From Cyclaneusma minus (Eukaryota; Ascomycota; Leotiomycetes; Marthamycetales; Marthamycetaceae), in contig JAKZHN010000001.1 in NCBI GenBank assembly GCA_037179335.1, positions 1,798,001-1,862,000 of the forward strand: DNA of 64,000 nucleotides. The letters run 5' to 3'. A program made the position numbers and the translations under genes. The stretch's first letter is position 1; every line of letters starts with the position of its first letter. Below the pieces are notes generated by a model that saw only the letters and a program-made list of their open reading frames with translations, ran no database searches and was not told the origin of the DNA. This document shows positions 43,759-55,025 of this stretch, one piece after another.

Positions 43759-45272
43759 ATGGGACGCACCAAAGCTACGCCCGTGAGACGGAAATCTTTC
43801 AGCAAGAGCATTGAGAAGGAGGCACGGAATATGGAGAAGCAATTCACGGCTAATGGACAGGCGGAGGGTGGGAAGTCGAGTGCGACAGGCTCGAGCCAGA
43901 AGCAAGCTGGTGTGGTGGAGTTAGCAATCGCAGTTGGTGGCATCTACATGTCATTGTAAGTTCACATTGTGCCAATTCACTCAGGAACTGTCTACCTCTC
44001 TCCCTTCCCATTTCCACGAACTTGATCCAATGAACCACGCTGACGTTTTGGTCTCCCAGCCTAACCTGGGCCCTCCTCCAAGAACGCCTCACCACCACCC
44101 CCTACGGCCCCCCCACCTCCCCCGAACTCTTCAAATTCCCCATCTTCCTCAACACAATCCAGTCGCTCCTCGCCGCCCTCACCGGCTTCCTCTACCTCTA
44201 CTCCACCACCGCCCGCGGCCGCCCTCTCCCACCCATCCTCCCATCCTATCGAATCCTCTTCCCCCTCTCCCTCGTCGCCCTCACCTCCTCCCTCGCCTCT
44301 CCCTTCGGCTACGCCTCACTCGCCCACATCGACTACATAACCTTCATCCTGGCCAAATCCTGCAAGCTGCTACCTGTCATGTTTTTGCACATCACGCTAT
44401 TCCGCAAAAAGTATCCGCTGTACAAATACCTCGTCGTGCTCTGCGTCACAGCTGGCGTTGCCGTCTTCACACTGCACGCTTCGTCTGGCAAATCGCACAA
44501 GAAATCCTCTTCCATCAACCCAGACGCGAACAGAATCTGGGGCTTAACGCTCTTGGGTATCAATTTGTTGTTTGATGGGTTGACGAATTCCACACAAGAC
44601 TATATTTTCCAGAGCTTTAAGGGGTATACGGGACCGCAGATGATGTGTGCGAATAATCTGATGAGCTCGCTGATTACGATTGTGTGGCTTTTTGTGAGTC
44701 CTTATTTGGCAGCTACGGGAGTTGGTGAGTATTTGGGTATGGACTTGGGAAAAGGGGGTAGCGGGGAGTTTGGGGAGGCGGTGGCATTTATGGCGAGGCA
44801 TCCGGGGGTGTGGTGGGATGTTTTGGGGTTTGCGGTTTGTGGGGCTGTGGGGCAGGTGTTTATCTGTAAGTTGATTTTGATTCCCTTTACCCCCTTTTTC
44901 TACTGCGTGGTCCCCCTCCCACCTTTTTATGACTCCTGCAATGGTTCTGAGCCAAAATCTGGGCCATTCGACTCTTTGAGCTGGGAAGATGGAAACCATC
45001 TGGTCTTTCATGTTTGGAGTAAGCAAGCTGACAAGAAAATAGTCTACACACTCTCCGCGTTCTCCTCGCTACTTCTTGTTACGGTCACAGTGACGAGGAA
45101 GATGCTGACGATGATCCTCTCCGTTGTCTGGTTCGGACACCGCCTAAGCGGGATGCAGTGGCTTGGCGTAGGCCTAGTGTTTGGGGGTGTAGGAGCTGAG
45201 GCCATGATCGCCAGGAGGGAGAAGGCTGCCAAGGCAAAGTCTTCTGTGCCGGTGGCGAAGAAGGAATTGTGA
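43759..45272 (+). CDS. HUT1: UDP-galactose transporter homologue Hut1 (SLC35B family)
   Basis: Three exons, 43759-43955, 44060-44865 and 45043-45272, encode 410 residues. The introns are 104 and 177 nt; the second is long for this window. The N-terminal 50 residues are basic and hydrophilic. Membrane segments follow, with the family motifs GGIYMSFLTWALLQERLTT, FGYASLAHIDYITFILAKSCK, PVMFLHITLFRKKYPLYKYL, LLGINLLFDGLTNSTQDYIF, MMCANNLMSSLI, GAVGQVFIFYTLSAFSSLL and TRKMLTMILSVVWFGH. The protein ends in KKEL, a KKxx dilysine ER-retrieval signal. Hut1 proteins are ER nucleotide-sugar transporters linked to protein folding. The first part of exon two is very C-rich and its end G-rich. The family match is complete. 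Confidence 0.95.
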
Positions 45273-45589
45273 TTTGATAGATCGTTGTCAATTATAAAGT
45301 TCGTGTTAATCTCTATCTTCGAATATGGGAATTCAGTTCCTGTAACTGCTATATAGGTGATCGGCCTCTGCCCCTTCTTTCTTGTTACCTTTCCCCGCAC
45401 GAAAGCAGAAGTTTGAAGCTGCCTTAAGACAGTAATGGCTGATCTGAAGTCTGAACAGACTGAGGAGGAATCTAAGTGGTGCACTCAGCTCTTCTTTTTG
45501 CCCCAGCTCGCCAGCTAAGATCAAAATGAAAAGTAGCAAGCAAGTCCCGAGGAGGCGTGTGAAGCTGCTCCAGAAGGGGCGCCACGTGG

Positions 45590-47340
45590 AGCGTGACTCG
45601 CCAGCGGGCTTGGTTTAGGAGAGAACAAGTTTGGGTTCGGCCGACTTTGCCTATACATTTTTCTAGGTGTTCGCCTAACGAACTGTTGTGATAGGCGAAT
45701 ATAGAGCGGATAGATTGTTTGCTAGCGAACCTGTTGTATGTGGTGAAGCTGGGGATCGGCGAGGGTGAAGCTGGCGTGGGTGAAGAAGAAAGGGTAAGCG
45801 AAACTACACTCTTATCTCGACTTAGGAAACGCTGACCACTTTCAATATTTACGCCTAACCAGGGAATCGAAAGAAACGACGCCTGACGAGCTGTCTAACT
45901 TTTCACATTACAGAAAAGATGGACATATCTGGTGACACGACGAGCCTTGATGGTATTGCTTTTTGTAGTTCAGTTCAGTGTCTGGCTGCTCGCTTAACCA
46001 GCTCGCTTCGCAGGCTCGGGTACCTAGCTGGTTTGCTGCCGAGTTTATCAAAGGGTATGAAGGCGGAGCGTGTGAAGCTGGTCTGGCTGGACAGACGCAG
46101 TACAGGATAGGTGATGAACTTGTGTACTATGTAAATATAGAAATCCGAATGCGAGGAAACCGTCTGGATCTATGAACCGTCCCTCTCTTCGGGAGAAAAA
46201 AAAAACACCGAACGCAAGGAAATATGTCACAAACTGTTTACATCTTCATATCTTAAGTATGACTGCGTACCTATTTTCTTCACTCAAACTGACTTTCGGG
46301 CACAGGGTGTGGGAAACTTAAAAACTAGGAACTTAGAGATATATAGTTTAATTCCAATTAAACTAGAGGGGTCCGTAGTTCGTTAGAAACTTAAGTTTCA
46401 AACTTAAATTTTAGTTTTTCCCTTTTAGTTTCCCACACCCTGACTTTGGCCCGGGGCTCCCTAAAGTACTTTTGCAACAAAAATAAGTGTAAAAGTACTT
46501 ACCCCTTTTACCCCTGAGTTTCTAATTAAAAACTTGAGTTTTCAATCTAAATTTGGGATCCCCTTAGTTCGTTAGAAACTTGAGTTTTAAACTTAAATTT
46601 TAGTTTTTCCCTTTTAGTTTCCCACACCCTGTTCGGGCATCAGTCCACAAAAGCAGAGCGGCCGAGACAGTCAACCGGAGCAGCAACCGGAGCGTTGGCT
46701 TGGTGAGAACAAGTCCAGGACCGGACATGACCTTGCCTTTATGCTTCAATTTATTGCCTGACTGCTCGCTAGACGCTAGGCCCTCAGCAAGCTCGGTTGA
46801 ATGGTTTCTTTACCGAGTTTGTCAGAATGAGTAAAGGAGCGAGGGGTGAAGCTGGCTTGAGTAGAGCTCGAAAGCGGGTTTTTACCATGACTTCATAAGA
46901 TAGCGAAAAGCTAACCCGCATTCCTGAACCATCTATCTCTTCGATGGAGAATGCAAGGAAACCTGTCGCCTACCTTTTACATTGTTGTATCTTAGATGGG
47001 ACCGTGGAAATTTGCCCAATCATGCCATTGGTAATATGGCATTCGGCCAGCAGTCCACCAAAGCAGAGCAGCCGAGACAGTTTACCAATCGGTAGGTCCG
47101 GTGGGTTTGGGGGAGAAGGAGTCTAGTAGTCGCCCGACATTTCCTTATGCTTAGCTTTCTGACTGCTCGTTAGACGCTAGTCGCTTAGCAAGCTCGGTTG
47201 GGTGTTTGCCAATGCTGCCGAATTTGTCGTACTGAGTGAAGTTAGAATTTGTGGGTGACTGTGAAGCTGGCTTGGATCAGGATGAAGCTGCATATATGGG
47301 TTCTTCAACTACCTCAAAAACAACACCAAAAGCCAGGAAG
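45590..47340 (+). repeat. Diverged tandem repeat, unit about 400 bp, three copies
   Basis: Three head-to-tail copies can be aligned by eye: A about 45590-46302, B about 46632-47040 and C about 47041-47340. B and C share an opening TTCGG-CAGTCCACCAAAGCAGAGC and CCGAGACAGT, then CTGACTGCTCG(C/T)TAGACGCTAG, AGCAAGCTCGGTTG, a GAATTTGTC or GAGTTTGTC word, and GTGAAGCTGGCTTG. A shares the CTGGCTGCTCGCTTAACC, GAGTTTATC, GTGAAGCTGG and GAACCGTCCCTCTCTTCG words with B. A is interrupted at its right edge by the MITE at 46303-46631. No protein is encoded. A short (CACACCT)3 tract follows at about 47408-47431. Confidence 0.65.
46303..46631. mobile_element. hAT-like MITE with perfect 8-bp target-site duplication
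   Basis: The element starts CAGGGTGTGGGAAACT and ends with the exact inverse AGTTTCCCACACCCTG, giving 16-bp terminal inverted repeats. It is flanked on both sides by TTCGGGCA (46295-46302 and 46632-46639). An 8-bp duplication and CAGGG ends are typical of hAT-superfamily DNA transposons. At 329 bp with no coding capacity, it is non-autonomous. A second copy of the right end occurs internally at about 46375-46442 (TTCGTTAGAAACTT...CCCACACCCTG), so the element contains a duplicated right half. The interior is A/T-rich. It sits within a diverged tandem repeat. Confidence 0.85.
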
Positions 47341-48435
47341 CCTTGATGACGACCTATCATGGTATCAAAACAGCAAATAAGTCCACACCCAGCAACAGAT
47401 CAGCTTCACACCTCACACCTCACACCTCACATCAGAACACAAAGTCATGAAACACAAAAACCAGAAGAAGCCATAATCTTTCTCTTTCATACTCCTTCCA
47501 TACTCCCCCAACAATGCTTAGTAATCCCCCTTTCCCCTTCCTGTATATATAAAATCTACCTCCCTAGCGCCACTGGTGTGGGCTGCTTCTGTTGCTACAG
47601 CTTCAGGAAAAAGAGAAACAGCCAATCGCCGCATATCAAACAACCTAGACCCGCGCAGGTCGAGAAAGCGCTCCCTCCCTCCCAACGTACCATGATGCTG
47701 TGCTCGTTGCTTTTTGCCTGCCCCCCAGTTTCCCGTTGCAATCTCAGCCGGCTTTGAGCAAGTCCTATTTCTGTACAACCTCCCACCCAACCAATTCATC
47801 CACCCGCCGCACGCAAAATCCCTCAATTCAAATCCCTAAAAGGCAGAAAGAAGAACACTCCGAACACTCAATTCAAGTCCCTAAAAGGCTGAAGAGATTC
47901 CCCTAAAAAGGTCTGAAAGAAACACTCCCGAAACGCTTTTCGTCGATCGTCGAATCCCATGTGGGTTTCCCTCTCTCCCCCTCTTGGTCGGAAAGAGGAA
48001 ATAGAAACAAAAGAGACTCCGATCGTCCAGCGTAGCAAGTTTCGTAAAATGAATATACCCTCATATACACGTCGCCGCCTTGTCCGCCTGTCCCCTGGTT
48101 CCCTAAGTAATGTAGCAAAGCAACACCTTGTCGAATGATGCTCTTTCGCAAAAGCATCGCAAATAGAAATTTGTACGCCGAGAAACGCCGAGTCTTCCGA
48201 CCAAATGTCCCGCCTGCGGTGGTTTCCCACCGAATAATTGGCTTCCCGCCTGCGATGCTTCCAGCATTTTGAGGGAAAAAAAACTTCTCCGCCGCCGACC
48301 CCATGCGCGAGCTGATATCGCAGAATAACAAAAAATAGTGACTGCCCCCCTGGAACGCCCTGTATATGTGCTCATGGATGAGCACCTCGAACGACAATAT
48401 ACGTCGAACCTAATCCATTTTGGATTCCAACTCAA
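47341..48435. other. Intergenic region downstream of PDE2
   Basis: No gene is recognised. Overlapping frames at about 47359-47757 (+) and 47868-48435 (-) lack domains. A 26-bp segment around TTCAAGTCCCTAAAAGG is loosely duplicated at about 47823-47890. The right end should contain the PDE2 3' UTR. Confidence 0.6.
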
Positions 48436-51400
48436 CTACACGCTCTCGTGCAAGCTCTGATGCGCAGTCATCGGCCTTCGATCCTCAACAGTCGGTTTCT
48501 TCTTCCAAAAGTTCATGGGAGAAGAAAAGTTCAAACGGAAGCGACTCGGCTTCTTCTTCAAGCCTTTGACCGTCTGCATAATTGTGACCGGTTCATTCTT
48601 CATCGTCGAATCGACCGTGGAGCCCGTCGAGCTATGCGGGGTATGTTCCAGCCTCGAAGTTGAAGCCGGACGCCACAGCTGTCTCGGTAGCGGCAAGCGT
48701 TCTTGCGATGTTGATGGCCGGGATGTCACACTGGTACCCTGGGTAGTTGGAGAAAGAGGCAGCTTGCTGGTCGTTGCGCTGGTGGCCTGGCTGACCCAAT
48801 CTCCGGAGCCCGGAACGGAATTGCTGCCGTCAGTGGTATCACTACTCCGCTGGTGGCGGGGGATCTGGAGCGCTGCATCGTCAGCCACCACTGCATCTGT
48901 GACTAACGAATACTGCACACCAATCGGACCCTTGTGGCATGATCCAGGTACCAGCTCATCTGACTCGTTGGTATGCTGCAACAGACCGGGAGCACTGTTA
49001 GTGGCGAAGCTAAGATGAAGCTGTTCCGGTACCGGCTTGGGTGGTTTGAGGTTCAAAGAGGAATCTGACGCAGGCAACGAGTCGCTGGGAAACGCACCAC
49101 AAGACTGTTCTTCATCGTGGAGAGCCGGCCTTGAGTCATCTTCACTGTGTTGTCCCATTGCTCCATCGACCAAACCACCGCCTCTGGCTTTTAAGAAATT
49201 TTCCGAGCGGAAAACGGGCAAGGAAGCACCTTCGACCTGATAGTGGCTATCCCTATCAGAAGTTGTTGCAATACTCATGCTCCGGGGGGAAAACATGCCA
49301 TCAGTGGCTGGTTCATCCCCGTTCTCATGAAGTCTCTCCTGCTCCAACGCAATCTTCTTCTCCCATACGCTTTTATTGTTCTGGAGCTCGTCCACAGCAA
49401 ATTGCATCGAGGGCAAGATGTCTGATACCCCCTGGAAAAGTGGAATGGCGAACATGTTCATGAAACCAATTTGAGACTTGCCCAGTTCGATGATCTCTCT
49501 GACGGGTGTCGCGAACAGAGCAGATGGGATGCCGAGGTCCGATTCCATTGTCGCTTGCCGCGAGAATTCATCAGTAAGTATCATTGTCCACTTGGCAGCA
49601 ACTTCGTATTTACGAGCCTATGTGGATTAGTCAACAGAATACTTCATAGGATTGACAAGTTACCTACCACGTTGCTGATATCTGCGCACTTGATGAGGAG
49701 GGCGCATATCAAAGCGCGGTATTCCTCAATGAGTCTTCCATTCCAGCCGTCGGTTCCTCCATCTTCGTGAAGCTTCTCTTGGAGGAAGCCAAGCCTTTTC
49801 ATGTAGTCGAAGTGAAGGCCCATATCCGTTGACAAGATGGAACTTATCATGAGTTTCCTCATGTCGACAGAATGGAATGCAGCAGGCCAGTGCCGCCTCA
49901 GTATTTGGGAATAAGCTGCACAATGGAAGGATTCGAGTACTGAGCGGTCGTTGTACAGTTGTGCCAAAGGTGCGTTCAATGTGACCAAAAAGGCATTGTT
50001 CACACCAGGATGGCCAACATCGTGTCCAATAGCGGTAATGAGCAGCGCGAGCGCATCGAAAGGCCGGAGTAAAGCAGCAATCGGCGGGCGTGGCTTCTCC
50101 TCTGTTGGGGAGACTGGAGAATTTATAGGGGCGTAGGGGGGAAGGCAGCCGACCTGGATAAGAAAGTGGAAAGTGGCTTGCAGGACATCGATAACATGGC
50201 GAAAGTTATGATATGGAACAAAGGAATTGTATGCGGCTCGGCAGGCGACAAGGAAAGCCGTTATGTTTTCTGCGAACTTGGTTAGCATCAAGCCTCGTAC
50301 GCAGCTCAAAAAGCCACCGAGCTTGCCCATGCTTACCTGTGCTTAACCTCCAATGCTCCAATTCTGGGCTCTCCAATGCATGTTCCAACATCAAAAGCCC
50401 TCCGTGAAGTAGCTCATCGTCGCTGAAATCGTGTGCTGCAAATCCCCAGCTTCCTATTGCCTGAGAAATTGCTTCCCGACGTTGCAAGCCTACGAAGACG
50501 GACTTGTGACCAGTGGGCGCATCTTCCTGAGCTCCGAGCCGACAGATACCATCCATCAAGCTTGAAACCATAGCTTCTCTCAGATAAGCATATGGTTTCT
50601 GGTCATCCAAGCCAACCCAAGACCGTTTCCTCCCTCTCTTCAACTCCATCAGGGCCTTTTGCTCCTTTGCGACTTCCTTGTGGGCTTGGTAGGCATGACT
50701 TGCCAAGCTTGGCAGCCGCATTGGCGATAAGGGACTTGCTAGAACATCTGCAGCTCCGATGTCCAGGTACTGCAGAAATTTTCGTTGATTGAACTGGAGA
50801 GTGGACGGCGTTCGGCTTGGTCCTGAAGGACGTTTCTTGTGTTGGTTGGGATTTGAGGTAGCGTTCTGTATCATCGAATGGCCATGACTGCTTTTGTTGG
50901 AAGACTTTGATAGGATGGCGATCGGTACGATCAGTTTCGATAGCCCTTGATATTGTATCTCAGAAGCTATCCACTGCAGCAAATCAATGCCATATCTGTC
51001 GTGCTCCGAAAAGTCTTTCGTGGACTGCTTGAACTCGGCAAAGGTGGGACTGTCAGGGCTGTGTTCAGATTCATCGTAATCATCGTCACAGGGAATGTCT
51101 ATCAGTACGAGAGAAGGAATGAGATCAACAAGAGAACTGCTGTTCACTTCTGCCACCTTTTCTATACAGGACCTGCCAGTAGAACAGACATAGACTGCAT
51201 AAGTCAGTGATATTGCAGGGGAAGTTGCGATATTTCTGATAGCGTACCTTCTCTAAAAGTTGCCAGCAGAGCCTTGATATTTTCGTCTACTTCTCCGCCA
51301 TCACCTAACAGCGAGGAATGGTCGATTTCGTAGCCCCACGCGTTGGCCCACGATGTGCCTGAGACGTCCTCTTCTCTCTTGATGACTCTCTCGGGCCCAG

Positions 51401-51455
51401 CATGGCGATCCACATAGATGACATTGCACGCTGCGTAGTCCATGATATCCCCCAT
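48436..51455 (-). CDS. PDE2: 3',5'-cyclic-nucleotide phosphodiesterase, class I (high-affinity cAMP type)
   Basis: Four exons, 51455-51248, 51194-50337, 50269-49668 and 49617-48436, encode 949 residues. The start is ATG 51455 (MGDIMDYAACNVIYVDR); the internal Met at 51443 is an alternative. The N-terminal 350 residues are a fungal-specific regulatory part. The HD-type catalytic domain contains YHNFRHVIDV (His376 and His380), the metal-binding GHDVGHPGVNN (His438, Asp439, His442), then DRSVLESFH, DMRKLMISSILSTDMGLHFDY and LIKCADISNVARKYEVAAKW. It hydrolyses cAMP to AMP and so restrains protein kinase A signalling. The last 300 residues are Ser/Pro-rich and disordered. All metal ligands are present. 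Introns are 53, 67 and 50 nt. Confidence 0.95.
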
Positions 51456-54400
51456 CACGCGCTACACCAGCGGCACGCAGACAAGTCTGCGACACCGAAG
51501 ACGGGACTCTGCCCTGGGTCCTGTTGTGGTAAGACGCCAGCCGACGGGCGACTATATAGTGGATGGCTTCGGAGCCTAGGCGCGAGAGATAGTACAATTG
51601 ATAAGAGATCCGCCAAGGGATGACAGTGCCTCGCTTTCTCGACAGAAACGACAGCAGTCCGGCAACAGTGGTGACTGGTGCGAGTCGAGGCAGAGTTCGG
51701 GGAGGTCGATTCGCACTGATGGCCCGATCAAGGGTCGACTCGGGTGCCGTGCTTCGACAGGATCAGACGAGGATGGGCGACGGGCGAGGGGTGAGAGTCT
51801 TTGTCAATTGCGCGATCGTGGCTCAGGAGGTCGCAACATTAAGGAGCCGGCGCTCGCGGTGTGCTCGTCCAGGGCTGCGACAGAGAGGCGGGAAGTGAGG
51901 GTATAGAGGCAGTGGATTAAGGAAGGCCCTCTCGAGTCGGCTTTGTCGCGCATTAGCGGCTGGCTGCAACGACGCTGGGCATTCCGGCCGCGATGACAGT
52001 GCAAAGTTCACGAGGCGGCGTTTGCGTTGAACTGGTGGGTGACGGGGAATGAGATCAGGCCGGGAGAGGGAGACTTGCAGTTGTGGGATGAGTAAGGTGG
52101 TCTTCTCGGGCAGTAGCGTGAGGGATGGGCTGGGTAGGGAGCGTGAGATAGGCCTGGCAGTGCAGGGCCAAGTGCCGAGACAGCAGTGTGCACCAGCTTG
52201 CGAAAGACTGAGGGTCGAATCGAAGAAGCGGATTAAAGCGAATAGGAGAAGGGCGCAATGGGCAGTCAGCAGTCGACTTGGGGCCAAGTCACACAGCAGC
52301 TTCACAACAAAGAGCTGGGCGAGTCTGCAGGTGCGAGAGAAACAATGGGCGACGGCACTGTGGTGAGAACGGGCAGCAGCATTGAGACGACTGCAGGTCC
52401 GTCCCTCCATCGCCGGCTGGCGTGCGCCTTAGCCCAGCTGCTGCCTCCTCGCAAGCTTCTATCTAGCCTGGAGCAGCCTTCTAGAACTAGAGTAGAAGGC
52501 CCCACCGTGAATCCCTCCAGCCCTCCGCCCTGGACGCGCGCTGACAGGCTCGCGCGGGAAAAAGAACGTCCAGCGCCTGCAACGCCGAAACTCTGTGCAG
52601 GGAAGGGCCCTCCACGCCGTGTGATGCGGGTGCACCGTCACGTGCTGCACGCAGATTGACTTTTCGCCGCGGTGCAGGATCGATGTTAGTCTGACTGGAT
52701 GGATCATGGCCCTTCGCTGCGGCGATTGGGAGGGACGACATGGATTTGCGCGATGTGCGCTTTCTCGTCGCTCTCGAGCCTCGAGTGGCTCCCTGCTCCT
52801 TCTTCTCCCGCTAGAATTGCACGTTCAGTGTTCGTGGACGTGCTGTCGTTTCCTTGCGCCTGCCCGTCTCCACCGGCGCCCTGTGGCTCACGACTGCTGC
52901 TTGCCCAAGTGGGAAGGACCAGCAGCCTGCCGTTTCATTCGCACAATCAGCGGCTGTTGATAATTGTGAATTATACTCTGGAATAATTCTACACCCTTTC
53001 CTCGGCATTCCCGCCCTCCGAACCCTCCAGTGCGGCCTCTAGAAGCACCGAAGAACAAAGTATCTATCGGCCGATTCGACGAGCCCACAAAAAGCACACA
53101 TGCAGGTCTCGAAGTTTCGACAAGGACACCTCCGACCTTCCCCAATGAGGTTCGTCCCGTCAGCACATAATCGACTGAAGTCCAAATGGATAAGGCCATG
53201 CCGAAACAATGCAGATGCAACTGCGATGTTGAAACCGGGGAATACAATGAGAAGTACCTCAGTGCAGTCCCGAACTCTGATTGTTCTCAAGATTCAAAAA
53301 GCAAGTTGCCGAAAACCCCTCGAACAAACCCCCGTTCTTACCAATCGGCTTTTATCATTCCCGAATCGTATCTCGAAAGTCTGAAACAGCCTAAACTGTC
53401 CTTTCTTGGCACAGCCACATTTTCACTGCTATTGCATCTAATATACTTGGCTGCAGATATTATCATCAATGTTCCCAAAGTCCCAAGTCCCAAGAACTTC
53501 AAGTCGCCACCGACGATCACGACGTGAACGATAAGGCCAAGGACCAAGCCGGAGTCCCCAGGAAAACCCCAACTCCAAGACCTGTCACCAAGACCGTCTC
53601 CTCCACCATATCTCCGAGAAGGGTCCCCAAAACTTGGTCCTCACGACTCACACGTTTGATGTAACTCCTAACTGTGGAGCCGGCACAGTCATCAATCATC
53701 AATCATCACGCGTCCGAGAGTCGCTGTGACCGGCCTCCGATTTCCCACAGCACATCATCGCGGACATCACCACATGGCCGCATTGGTCCCCACAGCTACC
53801 TTATACGTCAACTGCAAGAGTGGAGAATTAGGTCATTATTACATGTATTATGAGATGGAAACCAATTTGCGTGCGTTGAACCAAGCTTCACAGCCACCAT
53901 GGGGTCGGGATTGCCAATGCTGATCGGTGGATATGCTTATGACGAATGTATCGGCGGTTATGCAGTCTTGTCCCGCGTTGACAATAATGACTGGCTAGTG
54001 GCTCTTGCTTCAAACTCTTGCTTCACTTCAAACCTCCTCCATGTGACTCCTAACCTTCATGTGACTCCTAATACATCAACCGTAGGTATGCGTGACTCGA
54101 TATGCTCCGTACTAGGAGCAAGTAACCTCCCGCTGAGCCCCTCCTCAATTTCCTCTTCACAGCTACGCAACCAGGCGCCACTGCAACGAGAAAGAGGGCC
54201 AGCCGATTTGACAGGTCAACGAATGTCATCGAGTCGAGGAGACTCAACTCGATTCGCCAACCAACAAGTACCAAGCGGAAGAAGCAAGTAGAGGAAACTA
54301 AATGCAATCCGACTTGGACAAGGCCATAGGCTTTCAAGGCTCGACTTTGACCTATTGACATATTAGCGTGGAGCAATCACCGCAGTGCTCGCTCAAGAGG

Positions 54401-55025
54401 TTTTCCGAAGAAAGTGGCAAATGGATGGGCGAATTGGGAGAAAGTCACTTCGGATCGTCAAAACAAAAGGACCGGCTCTCGGGATCTCTCAACAATACTC
54501 CTCTCGACCATCCCTAGAGCCCGTCAGTCACTGTCATCACAATCAAAAAATACGCTTCTTCTCTTTTCGACTAAGAAAAAGGAAAAAAAAAGACAAGAAA
54601 AAGGGGTAGAAAGAATTCTGTCTGCCCGCTGTGAAGGACAAACCACAGCCCATCCTCAGAAGAAGACAGTGTAGTCCATCCAGCCCTGTGAAAAAGCGCA
54701 GAAGGCCATGCTATTGTACAAGCCCAGTTTTTCTGGGGGTTTTAGCCATATCGGGGGTATCGTAATGCCATGCTGGGAAGTGTACCACCCTATAGTCATC
54801 ATGTACTCCGGAAAGTCGTGAAAGACTGTTAGACTCCAAACCGATAACTCCGAAGCGAACGCCAGGAACCTGGCAAAAGGATACCGACGTCTCATCTCTA
54901 CCGTTTAGGTTTCTTGATAACAAAAAAGAAACAAGTCCTCCTATTCTTGATGTTTTCCCGAAAGGCGTCGCGGTAGCGATAGCACGAAACAAAGATACTG
55001 GCAATGCGTATGACATGCTGGCCTA
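51456..55025. other. Long intergenic region between PDE2 and TRF4
   Basis: 3.6 kb with no recognisable gene. The 51.6-52.7 kb part, upstream of PDE2, is GC-rich with many overlapping open frames in all phases, as expected for composition rather than coding. An 18-bp tandem duplication (CATGTGACTCCTAACCTT-like) lies at 54040-54075 and an A-rich tract at about 54565-54605. Part of the right end is TRF4 3' UTR. Confidence 0.6.
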
